From Chitinophagales bacterium (GTDB lineage Bacteria > Bacteroidota > Bacteroidia > Chitinophagales > LD1), in NCBI GenBank assembly GCA_016786765.1, contig JAEUUZ010000017.1, positions 40,077-104,076 of the forward strand: a stretch of 64,000 nucleotides of DNA. The letters are read 5' to 3'. The position numbers were made by a program, and so were the translations under genes. The notes under the pieces are model-generated. The model did not search any database. It was not told where the DNA came from and saw only the letters and a list, made by a program, of their open reading frames with translations. Positions 1-8,857 of the stretch are shown piece after piece. Numbering within the stretch: position 1 is the stretch's first letter; the number at the start of each line of letters is the position of its first letter.

Positions 1-328
1 CATCAAAACCGGGTTGCATCAAATATTTTCTGCCGAATTGAAAGGCTAGGGAGGTGTCGGGCCGACCAATAAATGTACCCGGCACAATGGTGGTAGGACG
101 AATCAAGTTATCGGTAAGGTTAAAGGATGCACGCACCACCGGCAAAACTGCACCAATGCTGCTGTAATAATTTTGGCGTTCTATCAATTCGTTAATGGCA
201 GCTCGTCTTATATCCGGATTGTTTTTGATGGCATAGTCTGCATATGCTTGAAAGTTGTTGAAGGTTAACTGGGCATGCATTGTATGCGAAAGGAACAACG
301 ATAGCAAAAGAAGAAAGTAACGAGTCAT
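1..328 (-). CDS. TolC-family outer-membrane efflux protein, N-terminal part (runs off the window)
   Basis: Reading leftward from the ATG at 328, an open frame of 109 codons runs off the left edge, so only the N-terminus is seen. It opens with a signal peptide (charged start, Leu/Phe-rich core, cleavage likely after His-Ala before Gln20). The mature start, with its YAIKNNPDIR stretch and a long amphipathic helix, resembles the first coiled-coil helix of TolC/OEP proteins, outer-membrane channels of tripartite efflux and type I secretion systems. The family call rests on this short segment and partner pump genes lie outside the window, so substrate and system are unknown. Confidence 0.6.
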   Translation of the reverse strand, partial: MTRYFLLLLSLFLSHTMHAQLTFNNFQAYADYAIKNNPDIRRAAINELIERQNYYSSIGAVLPVVRASFNLTDNLIRPTTIVPGTFIGRPDTSLAFQFGRKYLMQPGFD

Positions 329-492
329 AGTAAACCGCTTTTAATCGGGGGCGAATTTAGATAAAGAAAAGACGTGTAACTAATAATGCGATTGATAAAT
401 TAGACAAACTGATTTTTGTCACATAATTAGCTAAAATTCAATGCATTTGTGTTGCTTTTTTGGTCCAGCGATGCTTTTGGCAAGGATTTTGG

Positions 493-500
493 TAGTTTTG
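493..500 (+). promoter_or_regulatory. Candidate -7 box (TAGTTTTG)
   Basis: A perfect match to the Bacteroidota TAnnTTTG -7 box lies 21 bases upstream of the ATG at 522. The nearest upstream TTG (477-479) is only 13 bases away, shorter than the usual 17-23, so the -33 half is doubtful. Confidence 0.35.
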
Positions 501-521
501 CATGAACAAAAAAAAGAAACA

Positions 522-1661
522 ATGAAAAAAGTAATTTTTACCCTCAGCACGTTAGCGATTTCTGTAGGATTATTCGCACAAATCGCTCCGATTTCAGATG
601 TAAAAAAGACCATGAGCAAAGGCGAAAACCCTGCGTTAGAGGTATTGATTAATAAAACAACTTCGGCTGATGTAGCAAAAGTTTTTGAAGCGAAAACCAA
701 GGATTTTAAAGGTAAATTCATCAAGCCGGAAAAAGGAAATGTGGAGTATTTTATTGATGATGCAAAAATTGCAGCTATCAGCGATCAACCCGTTGATATA
801 TATGCATATTTCTTGCAAGAAGGAGAGAATGTTCGTTTTACAAGTTTTTACAGTGTAGGAGGTTTGTATTTTAGTCCGGCAAATACTACGCAATACAACA
901 GCGCAAAAGGAATTGTAGAAAGTGTTTATAAACAAGTGTTGTTCGATCAATTTGATGCAAAAATCAAAGAAGAAGCAAAAAAGCAAAGCGCTATTGAAGA
1001 CGCAGTAAAAGGATTGGAGAAGGATAAAGACGGATTGCAAAAAGACATTAAGAAGTCGAACGATGTAATTAGTAAAAGCGAAGGTGAAATTGCGCAAGGT
1101 GAAAAAGATAAAGCAAGCAACGCCACAACAGTAGAAACACAAAAAGCTGCTGTTGCAAAACAAAAAGAAGAGCTAGCAAAATTCGACAGAAAGGCTTTAG
1201 AGACAGAAGTAAAAGCGTTGGAAAGCGATAAAAAGGGGGTGGAAAAAGAAATGGAGAAAGCGTCAAAAGAGATTGGTGCTAAAACCGCTGAAATCGAAAA
1301 GTTGAAAAATGAAATTGCAACACTTACCACACAAGTAGAAAGCAACAGAAAATCAATTGACGAGAAAACAAAGTTAATTGCCGAGAAACAAGCAACCATT
1401 AACAACAATAACCTAGAGGAGAAAGAGAAGGCGTTGAAAGAAGCACAAAAGCAACAAGAAAAGCTGGAAAAAGATGGTGAGAAAATTGTGAAAGACATTG
1501 AAAAAAACAAGAGTGCAGTTGTCGACAATAAATCTAAAATTACAACTGCTGAAGCAGGGATCAAAGACAACGAAACTAAACTAGCAGCTAAAAAAGCCGA
1601 GCTGGATGCGCAAAAAGAAGTACTAAACAAACTCAAGGAAGAGCAAGCGAAATATAAATAA
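522..1661 (+). CDS. Secreted coiled-coil protein, paralogue of the 8858-9550 gene; function unknown
   Basis: The protein has 379 residues. An ATG at 441 in the same frame would add 27 residues with no signal-peptide character, whereas the ATG at 522 starts a clean signal peptide (MKKVIFTLST..., cleavage before Gln20), so I chose 522. Residues about 25-150 look globular and begin with an MSKG motif. From about residue 150 to the end the protein is almost pure Lys/Glu/Ala heptad-like coiled coil, predicted periplasmic or surface-exposed. The globular part matches the product of 8858-9550 over its whole length, though weakly. I do not recognise a named family and assign no function. It is monocistronic, with a -7 box at 493-500 and a terminator at 1682-1712. 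Confidence 0.75.
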   Translation: MKKVIFTLSTLAISVGLFAQIAPISDVKKTMSKGENPALEVLINKTTSADVAKVFEAKTKDFKGKFIKPEKGNVEYFIDDAKIAAISDQPVDIYAYFLQEGENVRFTSFYSVGGLYFSPANTTQYNSAKGIVESVYKQVLFDQFDAKIKEEAKKQSAIEDAVKGLEKDKDGLQKDIKKSNDVISKSEGEIAQGEKDKASNATTVETQKAAVAKQKEELAKFDRKALETEVKALESDKKGVEKEMEKASKEIGAKTAEIEKLKNEIATLTTQVESNRKSIDEKTKLIAEKQATINNNNLEEKEKALKEAQKQQEKLEKDGEKIVKDIEKNKSAVVDNKSKITTAEAGIKDNETKLAAKKAELDAQKEVLNKLKEEQAKYK

Positions 1662-1681
1662 GCTTGTATCAAATGAAATGC

Positions 1682-1712
1682 AAAAAGGTCGAGGCTATGC
1701 TTCGACCTTTTT
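1682..1712 (+). terminator. Rho-independent terminator
   Basis: A perfect 11-bp stem (1682-1692 pairs with 1702-1712; AAAAAGGTCGA / TCGACCTTTTT) with a 9-base loop, ending in a T run, starts 20 bases after the stop codon of the coiled-coil gene. Confidence 0.8.
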
Positions 1713-1759
1713 GTGTTTCAAAACCATTATGCGAAGTTTACGTAAGCTGATACATTAAA

Positions 1760-1787
1760 CCTATTCCCACTTCGATAGTCGAATAGG
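1760..1787. repeat. Inverted repeat upstream of the secreted esterase gene
   Basis: CCTATTC (1760-1766) and GAATAGG (1781-1787) form a perfect 7-bp inverted repeat with a 14-base spacer, 20 bases before the ATG at 1808. It could be a leader hairpin or an operator; the sequence does not decide. Confidence 0.35.
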
Positions 1788-1807
1788 CAGTAGAAAAAAA
1801 CAGACTG

Positions 1808-3259
1808 ATGCGAAAACACATTTACACGTTAATATTGAGTTGCTTTTTAGGAGGGATACAGGCACAAACCTATACACTTACAGTGAACAATGGATATGGT
1901 AGTGGTACTTATGCTGTTGGCGACACCGTACATATTTGGGCAAAAGAATTTCCGGCCAATGCTGTTTACGATAAATGGACAGGTGATATCGCCAATCTTG
2001 CAATGCCTGCCGAATGGCATACCACGCTCGTTATGCCAGCTTCAAATGTAATTGTAACTGCCAATTTTAAAACCTTTACTCCTTTTACGATTGCTTTCGA
2101 TAGTATTCAAGGACAAGTAATCAAGAAACCTGTTTATTCCTATTTCCCTGCAAATTATTATGGAGTGATTTACTTTTTTCATGGAACGGGCGGACATGCA
2201 TCCAACTGGATTAATTCATTGGAATATAGGCAAATGATAAATCAAGCAGTGGCCGATAGTTTTGCTTTTATTGTTACTGAAGCCGATGAGGCAACAACTG
2301 GTATTGATGCCAATGGCGATGGAAAACTTCGCTGGAGCACTTATCCGCTCGATAGTGTTACGAATGTGGATATGGCCAACATCAAAATTATTACCGATAC
2401 CTTTATCAATAGAGGGTATATGAATAGAAACACCAAACGATTTTCAATTGGCATGAGTAACGGTGGAGCATATTCCGCAAGTTGCTCTTATTTGTTTGGT
2501 TTTAATGCCGGTATAAGCTATTGTGCACAAGGTTTGGTTCCGGTGTTTGCAGCGTCAACAGTGCCATTCCAATTTTGTATGGCAAAGTATGATGCCAACG
2601 ACAATGTAGGTCCGGTAGGTAATGCAAATGCTTTGTCGAATGCAAATCAATTAACCTCCAGAAATATTTGTTCGCGCTATTATTTACACGATAAAAGCCC
2701 GGTATATCCGGAACGATTTATGCGTATTGCCGGGGTAACATTGGCAAAATCACAAGGTGTTTTGAACGATTTAGTGAGTAATGGAATGGTCGATGCCAAT
2801 AATAATTTAATCCTACTTCCCGATACTATTGTCAGTAGATATTTAGCTACACCTTCGCTGTTTCCGGGATTTAATGCCTTAAACCTCTTACAACGCAGTG
2901 AAATTCCAAGTCAAATAAAAGCAACTTATGCCGATCATCAATTTTACAGCGATTATAACACGCTTTCATTAGCCTTTTTGAAAGACCCATGCGACAGTTC
3001 TCTTCATCTGCCCAATGCTATTCAAAAAGTAGAGCAGGAAAGTAAACTAAGTGTTTTTCCTAATCCTGTTTTTTCTTTACTAAATATAGACATTTCTACC
3101 GCTGACTTTACTGCGGAAATTTACAACAGTATAGGAGTACTGCTGTTATCTGTGAAGGATGCGAATTCAATTGATGTTTCTTCTTTTTCTTCAGGTATAT
3201 ATATTGTTCGCATACAAGAAGCAGAAAAAACGAGCACTGTTCGTTTTTTCAAGCAGTAA
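1808..3259 (+). CDS. T9SS-exported alpha/beta-hydrolase (esterase-like) protein
   Basis: The protein has 483 residues. A signal peptide (1-19, cleavage before Gln20) is followed by an InlB-like beta repeat (about 21-93, containing the VGDTVHI and KWTGD elements typical of it). A hydrolase-like domain follows: FHGTGG at 125-130 fits an oxyanion-hole strand and G215-M-S217-N-G219 is a GxSxG nucleophile elbow, suggesting an esterase or depolymerase of the PHB-depolymerase/feruloyl-esterase kind. The last about 75 residues (FPNP..., NSIGVLL..., SSGIYIVRI...) form a type A T9SS sorting domain, so the protein should be exported across the outer membrane and cleaved. The substrate is unknown. It converges on the cytochrome gene, 12 bases away. 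Confidence 0.8.
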   Translation: MRKHIYTLILSCFLGGIQAQTYTLTVNNGYGSGTYAVGDTVHIWAKEFPANAVYDKWTGDIANLAMPAEWHTTLVMPASNVIVTANFKTFTPFTIAFDSIQGQVIKKPVYSYFPANYYGVIYFFHGTGGHASNWINSLEYRQMINQAVADSFAFIVTEADEATTGIDANGDGKLRWSTYPLDSVTNVDMANIKIITDTFINRGYMNRNTKRFSIGMSNGGAYSASCSYLFGFNAGISYCAQGLVPVFAASTVPFQFCMAKYDANDNVGPVGNANALSNANQLTSRNICSRYYLHDKSPVYPERFMRIAGVTLAKSQGVLNDLVSNGMVDANNNLILLPDTIVSRYLATPSLFPGFNALNLLQRSEIPSQIKATYADHQFYSDYNTLSLAFLKDPCDSSLHLPNAIQKVEQESKLSVFPNPVFSLLNIDISTADFTAEIYNSIGVLLLSVKDANSIDVSSFSSGIYIVRIQEAEKTSTVRFFKQ

Positions 3260-3271
3260 AAGGCTATAAAC

Positions 3272-4468
3272 CTATTGTTTACTGGGCAAGACTATAGCAC
3301 GTTGGTATATAGTCTTTTTAAAGGAATTCGGAAACCAATATTGTGCTTTCTGTGTGCCAGTAATTGTTACAATTAAAGGACTATGCGGTTTTTGCAAAAG
3401 CGGAATAGTGTCGTTGATAGCAGTGCCATCAATCGGTAGTTGGTATCCCTCCTTACCTGGTAACTTATTTTTACTGTAAAAAGGTTTAAGTGTGGAGTCG
3501 TATTCTTTTTTTCTATTCAACACGATATCTCCACTACCTAAAATGTTGCCGACTGAGTCTTTCACTTCGAAATGGGCAGCATGTTCAGTACAGAGCGTTA
3601 ATGGGTGCGGCAGGCGCGAGTTATTCCAAGAAACAATTACCTGATTGTTGCTAGTATTATACTGTGCTGTTATGTCTTCAAAAATTATTAAACGGCTCGG
3701 TTTGGGTTTGTTCGAACTGTCGTTTCTCCAATAAATATAATGTGTGCTCTTTCCTGTATTATCGTATTCTTGATGGCATTTCAAACAGTTGGTTTCTACT
3801 TTTTTTCCAGCAATGGTTGGCGACATTCTTGTTGTTTCTTCTGTATGGCAAGTAATGCAATTGGTGTTAGAAGAGAATAATTTTGAACCAACAGGGTTGC
3901 AATATGACGGGCAGTCAGCATTGAAATTTCGCTTAAAGTTGAAATTTGTTACAACGTTTTTTCCATCATAATGACAACTTAAACAATCGTCCCCAGTTTT
4001 CAAACCTTCTTCTGCTCCTATTCGTGCTTCTAAGGGGAGTCTTAATAATTTTAATAGCGAAGGAAGCGAATCTTGATTTTTATTGAGCTTAAGCAATAAT
4101 GTTTCATATACGTTAACGGAGGTGTGGCAACCATCACAATAAGGCGCTCTTTTCTTAACAGAGTTCACATAGCAACTATCGTTATATGCATCGCTCTTGA
4201 TGAACTCAAGATGTTCCCTCAGTTTCAAAAATGAATTTGCATGCGGCCCCAGCTGCTCGTTTAAAAGTGCTTGTTGGTGACAACTACCACAAACCTTAAC
4301 TTGCTCCGATCTACTCAATCTATTAAAGGAATCGATGAGATGTTGTGGCTTACTTTTATATACAATATATTCTTTTTTGTCGGGATGACATTGAGAGAGC
4401 AATAGGATTATTCCACCCAAAAGACTTATAACTATATAGGACTTAATATTGTATCGTAATGTGTTCAC
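3272..4468 (-). CDS. Five-heme c-type cytochrome lipoprotein
   Basis: The protein has 398 residues. The start is GTG (4468); no ATG precedes the signal sequence. The N-terminus is hydrophobic and ends in a lipobox (LLSQ-Cys27), so it should be a lipid-anchored periplasmic or outer-membrane protein. Five CxxCH heme-attachment motifs lie at 60-64, 111-115, 162-166, 204-208 and 228-232. The heme part resembles cytochrome c-554/NrfB-type multiheme proteins, which relay electrons between quinol oxidoreductases and terminal reductases. Residues about 250-398 are heme-free and beta-rich, with no recognised domain. It lies 39 bases downstream of the radical SAM gene on the same strand and may be co-transcribed. 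No reductase partner is nearby. Confidence 0.8.
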   Translation of the reverse strand: MNTLRYNIKSYIVISLLGGIILLLSQCHPDKKEYIVYKSKPQHLIDSFNRLSRSEQVKVCGSCHQQALLNEQLGPHANSFLKLREHLEFIKSDAYNDSCYVNSVKKRAPYCDGCHTSVNVYETLLLKLNKNQDSLPSLLKLLRLPLEARIGAEEGLKTGDDCLSCHYDGKNVVTNFNFKRNFNADCPSYCNPVGSKLFSSNTNCITCHTEETTRMSPTIAGKKVETNCLKCHQEYDNTGKSTHYIYWRNDSSNKPKPSRLIIFEDITAQYNTSNNQVIVSWNNSRLPHPLTLCTEHAAHFEVKDSVGNILGSGDIVLNRKKEYDSTLKPFYSKNKLPGKEGYQLPIDGTAINDTIPLLQKPHSPLIVTITGTQKAQYWFPNSFKKTIYQRAIVLPSKQ

Positions 4469-4507
4469 TCTGTAATAATACCGCTAAAAAGGAGAAGAGT
4501 AGTAAAA

Positions 4508-5929
4508 TCAACTAATTTTTCGAATGATATGGAGCATTTCATCGGCTAACCGCATGTTCCATTTTTTTTGAAAGCGAGAATTGAGTATGGCGGAAAAGTG
4601 ATCTGCTGAAAAGAGCGCGTTGTTGTTTACCAATTGTAAGTAGGGCTCACGATATAAATAATTAAAGAGTATAAATTCAATTCGTTTCCAAAATCCTAGT
4701 TTCGTATTAAGGGAACGGAGTATGATGTGTTTGATAGAGTAGAAGTCTCGAATAAAAGCAACAGCGCCTTGCAATACAACATCTGCTTCTACGTCAGTAG
4801 GCAAATAACTTAAGTGTACGCCATCATAAACGGAGATGTCATCAGAAAGAAAAGAGCCTTTCTTCTTCATGTTTTCTGCCACCTTCGTTCCGGGATTATA
4901 AGTAAGGAATGTCAGTTTTACATAGATGATACCCATGCGGTGAAAGAAATTGAGGCTTTCTTTAAATGTGTTTTCATTCATGCCGTTAATTCCCAAAATA
5001 AAACCTGAAGCTACTTGTATGCCATATTTTTGAGCCTTTCTGATAATACGCTCATAGTTTTCGACATGGTTCGTGTTCATTTTATGAACACCTTTTAGCG
5101 CAACCATATCGATGGATTCAAGCCCACAGTAAATCATCCTGCAACCACTTTCTTTTAATGCAATCAACACTTCTTCGTTGTCTAGCGATTCAATGCACAT
5201 TTCGGCCATCCATCCATGAACGTTAGCAGATTTTATGGTTTTGGCTGTTGCTATTACATGTGTAGGATCAACGCCAATATTATAATCAATAACATTTACA
5301 AAGCTTCCATTGTAAGCTTCCAATTCGTGTTGAAGTTGTTTGGTTCCTTTACAGAAATACGTTTTTTTCTGCATGGTATGTACCATACAAAAGGCACATA
5401 CTTCGGAACAACCCCTAGACGTTTCTAAAGGAATTCCCATAAAATCGTAATAACGACTTTTGTCAATAAGATGTAATGCAGGGGGCGGATAGGTGCCTAA
5501 GTCACCTTTATTTGTGCCGGTATAAATGGGTTTGAGGTTGTTGCTTTCCAAGTCGGTAATAAACGCATCTGCTATTGATTCAAAAAGACTTTGAACAACT
5601 GTGTCGGCATATTCCAAGCATTTTTGCGGCAGAAGCGAAGGAAGTTCACCGCCCCACAATAATGGAATATTAGGAAACAGTTGTCTTACTATTCCTGAAT
5701 AATGTATAGCATGTTTTATGTTTTGTGCACTAACTTTAAAGCCAATAAAAGCAATGTTGCTTTTTGTTTTAATGGAATTGATAAAAAGGTCTTCTTGAAT
5801 TAAATTCAAGTCAATGATTTCGGTTTGATATTGCTTTGGAAAACAAGCCGCAACTGCAGGCAAAGACAAGCTTAATACTCCTTTAGGAAATACAGGTAGA
5901 TCGATGAGAATGACAAGTTTTTTCGTCAA
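4508..5929 (-). CDS. B12-binding-domain radical SAM protein
   Basis: The protein has 473 residues. The frame opens with TTG at 5929 and has an upstream stop; no ATG precedes the conserved VILIDLP strand. Residues about 1-135 form a Rossmann-like, cobalamin-binding-type domain (WGGELPSLLP at 92-101), but I see no DxHxxG cobalamin-ligand motif. The radical SAM core follows, with C174-x3-C178-x2-C181 as the [4Fe-4S] ligands within an ETSRGC context. The family includes methyltransferases, ring-forming enzymes and many uncharacterised members; the substrate cannot be told. The gene is 34 bases downstream of galE and upstream of the multiheme lipoprotein, so it may belong to the surface-sugar transcript. 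Confidence 0.8.
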   Translation of the reverse strand: MTKKLVILIDLPVFPKGVLSLSLPAVAACFPKQYQTEIIDLNLIQEDLFINSIKTKSNIAFIGFKVSAQNIKHAIHYSGIVRQLFPNIPLLWGGELPSLLPQKCLEYADTVVQSLFESIADAFITDLESNNLKPIYTGTNKGDLGTYPPPALHLIDKSRYYDFMGIPLETSRGCSEVCAFCMVHTMQKKTYFCKGTKQLQHELEAYNGSFVNVIDYNIGVDPTHVIATAKTIKSANVHGWMAEMCIESLDNEEVLIALKESGCRMIYCGLESIDMVALKGVHKMNTNHVENYERIIRKAQKYGIQVASGFILGINGMNENTFKESLNFFHRMGIIYVKLTFLTYNPGTKVAENMKKKGSFLSDDISVYDGVHLSYLPTDVEADVVLQGAVAFIRDFYSIKHIILRSLNTKLGFWKRIEFILFNYLYREPYLQLVNNNALFSADHFSAILNSRFQKKWNMRLADEMLHIIRKIS

Positions 5930-5963
5930 AATTCACTTCATTTAATGGCAAACAAAAAGTTGA

Positions 5964-6989
5964 TTACTCCTGTGCTGTTGAATTTATCTTTTGTTCCCAA
6001 TCCCAAGCGGTTCGCATCATATCGTCAATACCATAACGAATATGCCAGTTTAGTTCTCGTACAGCTTTATCGTTATTGGCATAAATGGATACAACATCAC
6101 CTTCGCGTCTTCCCACCAATTCATAATTCAGTTTCTTGCCGGAAACACGCTCAAACGAATGAATTGCTTCCAAAACTGTTACTCCGTTCCCGGTACCCAA
6201 GTTGAATATTTCCACTTGTTGCGTATTCCGTTTTTCTTGTAAAAATTGTATTGCCTTAGTATGCGCATTGGCTATATCCATCACATGAATATAGTCGCGA
6301 ATACACGTACCATCACGAGTAGGATAATCGTGTCCGAAAACCATCAATTTTTCAAATTTACCAATGGCTGTTCCCGTAATTCGAGGAACAATATTGTACA
6401 CAATACCTAACGGGTTTTCTCCGATCAAATTCGAGTTATGTGCACCAACAGGATTGAAATAACGGAGTAAAACAAATTGTGTTGAACTAGTCTTGGCAAA
6501 GTCGGTAATAATGGCTTCGCCAATTTGTTTGGTATGTGCATATGGACTTTCAGCTTTTTGCATTGGCGCTTCCTCAGTTACAGGTAACTGATTTACGTTG
6601 CCGTATACAGAGCAAGAAGATGAGAATACAAAATACGGGATAGAAAATTGCTTGCAAGCCTCTAATAAATTCATTAGCGACTCTAAGTTGTTTCTATAAT
6701 ATAACAAAGGGTTCTCCACTGATTCCGGAACAGACTTATAGGCTGCAAAATGAATGATGCCTTGGATATCGGTATGTTGTTCGAAAAATGAAAATAGAGA
6801 TGTTTTGTTGCATAAATCAAAAACAGTGTTCTCAATTTTGCGCTTTGCGATTTTGTTTATCGCTTCTATTGTTGTTGTTCTGGATCGGGAACCGTTATCT
6901 ACTGAAACAGACTCAAAACCATTCTCGTCTAAATCAACAATGGTATGCGATCCGATGTAGCCGATGCCTCCGGTAACAAGTACTTTCAT
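5964..6989 (-). CDS. galE: UDP-glucose 4-epimerase
   Basis: The protein has 341 residues, the normal length for GalE. It interconverts UDP-glucose and UDP-galactose with bound NAD. Visible features are the Rossmann GGIGYIG motif at 7-13, the SSS segment at 124-126 and the catalytic Y150-x3-K154 pair. The C-terminal part carries the sugar-binding RYFNPVGAH and TRDGTCIRDYIHV signatures. Its ATG overlaps the stop codon of the upstream epimerase gene by one base (TAATG), which suggests translational coupling. With the two genes upstream it forms a nucleotide-sugar supply operon. Assignment to GalE rather than a related UDP-sugar epimerase is strong. Confidence 0.92.
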   Translation of the reverse strand: MKVLVTGGIGYIGSHTIVDLDENGFESVSVDNGSRSRTTTIEAINKIAKRKIENTVFDLCNKTSLFSFFEQHTDIQGIIHFAAYKSVPESVENPLLYYRNNLESLMNLLEACKQFSIPYFVFSSSCSVYGNVNQLPVTEEAPMQKAESPYAHTKQIGEAIITDFAKTSSTQFVLLRYFNPVGAHNSNLIGENPLGIVYNIVPRITGTAIGKFEKLMVFGHDYPTRDGTCIRDYIHVMDIANAHTKAIQFLQEKRNTQQVEIFNLGTGNGVTVLEAIHSFERVSGKKLNYELVGRREGDVVSIYANNDKAVRELNWHIRYGIDDMMRTAWDWEQKINSTAQE

Positions 6990-7927
6990 TAATAGTGATA
7001 TTGATTTGACTCAATCGTTTTTCTTATACCATCCGGAATTGTGGTTAGTTCACGACCTAATAAATCGCGCATTTTTGCAATGTCCGGTTTTCGTCTAGTC
7101 ATATCACCCTCTTTCAAAGGTGGAAGGTAAACGATTTTGGATTTAGAGTTTGTGATCTCAATAATCATTTGCGCCAACTCCAACACCGAAACCTCAAAGT
7201 CGCTTCCAATGTTAACAGTATCATTCACATGCAAATTGTTGTAAAAGGCATTTGCACATGCATCAACGTTATCTAATCGGTAACAAAATGTTCGTGTTTG
7301 AGAGCCATCACCGTAAATGGTAATATCTCTGTCATTTACTGCCGCATTGATAAACTTCGACATAACAAAATCCTGACTCTGTTTTGGTCCATAAGTGTTG
7401 AAAAACCGAAATATAGTATAGTCTAAATCAAATTCTTGTTTGTAAGAACGTAAAAAAGATTCGCCAACATTCTTAACAACCGCATATGGTAAACGCGAGT
7501 TAAGTGGAGTAGTTTGTTCATTTTGCGGATGCTCGAAGGGCTCTCCATATACTTCAGAAGACGAAGAGAAAAACACACGTTGAACGCCTGTGTTTTTGCA
7601 TAAGTCAAGCAAGTAACGAAATCCGTTAATATCGTTCAAGACCGAAACAGGATTTTCGATGGTTCGTTTTACACCCACCACTGCTGCATAATGAAACACA
7701 AAATCGAATTGATACGACATCATTACAGCTGCTAAATCCCTATAGGAGTTCGCATCACATTTAATAAACTTCCATCTGTCTTGATGGGTTGTAGGCAAAC
7801 GACCTATGTTTCCGGTGCTTAAATTGTCGACAACAATCACCATATTGTTTTCGTCTTCAATAAGTTTATCTACCATACACGAACCTACAAAACCGGCCCC
7901 CCCGGTTACCAAAATTTTTCTTTTCAT
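6989..7927 (-). CDS. NAD-dependent sugar-nucleotide epimerase/dehydratase (UDP-glucuronate decarboxylase-like)
   Basis: The protein has 312 residues. This extended short-chain dehydrogenase has the NAD-binding GGAGFVG at 9-15, SSSSEVYG at 121-128 and the catalytic Y148-x3-K152 pair. The YGDGSQTRTF segment and the RRKPDI segment near the C-terminus are typical of UDP-glucuronate decarboxylases (UDP-xylose formation) and of dTDP-glucose 4,6-dehydratase relatives. I favour the former because it lacks the longer RmlB-type C-terminus, but the substrate is an inference. It sits between rmlA and galE on the same strand, one base after rmlA ends and overlapping galE by one base, so the three are clearly co-translated. 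Confidence 0.8.
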   Translation of the reverse strand: MKRKILVTGGAGFVGSCMVDKLIEDENNMVIVVDNLSTGNIGRLPTTHQDRWKFIKCDANSYRDLAAVMMSYQFDFVFHYAAVVGVKRTIENPVSVLNDINGFRYLLDLCKNTGVQRVFFSSSSEVYGEPFEHPQNEQTTPLNSRLPYAVVKNVGESFLRSYKQEFDLDYTIFRFFNTYGPKQSQDFVMSKFINAAVNDRDITIYGDGSQTRTFCYRLDNVDACANAFYNNLHVNDTVNIGSDFEVSVLELAQMIIEITNSKSKIVYLPPLKEGDMTRRKPDIAKMRDLLGRELTTIPDGIRKTIESNQYHY

Positions 7928-7928
7928 C

Positions 7929-8789
7929 TTATCTGATTAAATCCATTAAATACTTCCCATATCCACTTTTCATTAGGGGCTCGGCTAGTTTTCTTAGTTC
8001 TTCTTTGCTGATAAATCCTTGACGGTAGGCCTCTTCTTCAATACAGCCCACTTTTAATCCTTGTCGTTGTTCAATCACCTGCACAAATTGCGAAGCTTGC
8101 ATTAGCGAATCAAATGTGCCGGTATCTAACCAAGCGGTTCCACGGTCGAGGATACCTACTTTCAAATTCTTGCGTTGTAAATATTCTTTGTTTACATCGG
8201 TGATTTCGTATTCGCCTCTCGGACTTGGCTTCAAGTCTTTTGCGATTTGAATCACATCGTTATCGTAAAAATATAGTCCCGGTACAGCGTAGTTCGATTT
8301 TGGCACCAATGGTTTTTCTTCAATCGAAATTGCTGTTCCGTTTTCGTCAAACTCTACAACACCGTATCGTTCAGGGTCTGAAACATGGTAGGCAAAAACA
8401 ACACCGCCATCGGGGTCGCTATTGGCTTTCAACAACTGATCCAAACCGGTTCCGTAGAAAATATTATCGCCCAAAATAAGAGCGGCTTTATCCTTACCGA
8501 TAAAATCTGCGCCCAAAACAAAGGCTTGTGCGAGTCCGTTAGGTTCGTGTTGAATTTTATAGGAAAATGAACACCCATATTTTTTCCCATCTCCAAGTAA
8601 TCTTTCAAAATTAGGCAAATCAGTAGGTGTAGAAATAATTAAAATTTCATTTATGCCGGCTTTCATCAATACCGATAGCGGATAATATATCATTGGCTTA
8701 TCATAGATGGGCATAATCTGCTTACTGATCGCGTAAGTGATTGGATATAATCGAGTGCCCGAACCTCCTGCAAGTATAATTCCCTTCAT
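7929..8789 (-). CDS. rmlA: Glucose-1-phosphate thymidylyltransferase
   Basis: The protein has 286 residues. The frame is also open from a TTG at 8792, but the ATG at 8789 gives the standard [10 protein letters not shown]-terminus. The enzyme makes dTDP-glucose from dTTP and glucose-1-phosphate, the first step to dTDP-L-rhamnose and other deoxysugars. The nucleotide-binding GGSGTRLYP motif lies at 8-16, and the [13 protein letters not shown] and DTGTFDSL segments are those of short RmlA/RffH enzymes. No rmlB, rmlC or rmlD is present in the window, so the remaining steps must be encoded elsewhere or the product feeds another sugar. It leads the rmlA-SDR-galE cluster. Confidence 0.92.
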   Translation of the reverse strand: MKGIILAGGSGTRLYPITYAISKQIMPIYDKPMIYYPLSVLMKAGINEILIISTPTDLPNFERLLGDGKKYGCSFSYKIQHEPNGLAQAFVLGADFIGKDKAALILGDNIFYGTGLDQLLKANSDPDGGVVFAYHVSDPERYGVVEFDENGTAISIEEKPLVPKSNYAVPGLYFYDNDVIQIAKDLKPSPRGEYEITDVNKEYLQRKNLKVGILDRGTAWLDTGTFDSLMQASQFVQVIEQRQGLKVGCIEEEAYRQGFISKEELRKLAEPLMKSGYGKYLMDLIR

Positions 8790-8857
8790 CAATTGTTAGT
8801 TTACTATTTCAATGCCAATTTAAGAATATTCTGATTTTTTTGTATTCAGCGCACCAA

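Noticed and set aside
441..521. In-frame N-terminal extension of the coiled-coil gene
   Set aside because: It would place 27 residues ahead of a perfect signal peptide and would run through the candidate -7 box at 493-500.
947..1672. A 241-residue open frame on the minus strand, Ser/Phe-rich
   Set aside because: It is the antisense shadow of the Lys/Glu-rich coiled-coil gene, which has a signal peptide, a paralogue and a terminator on the plus strand.
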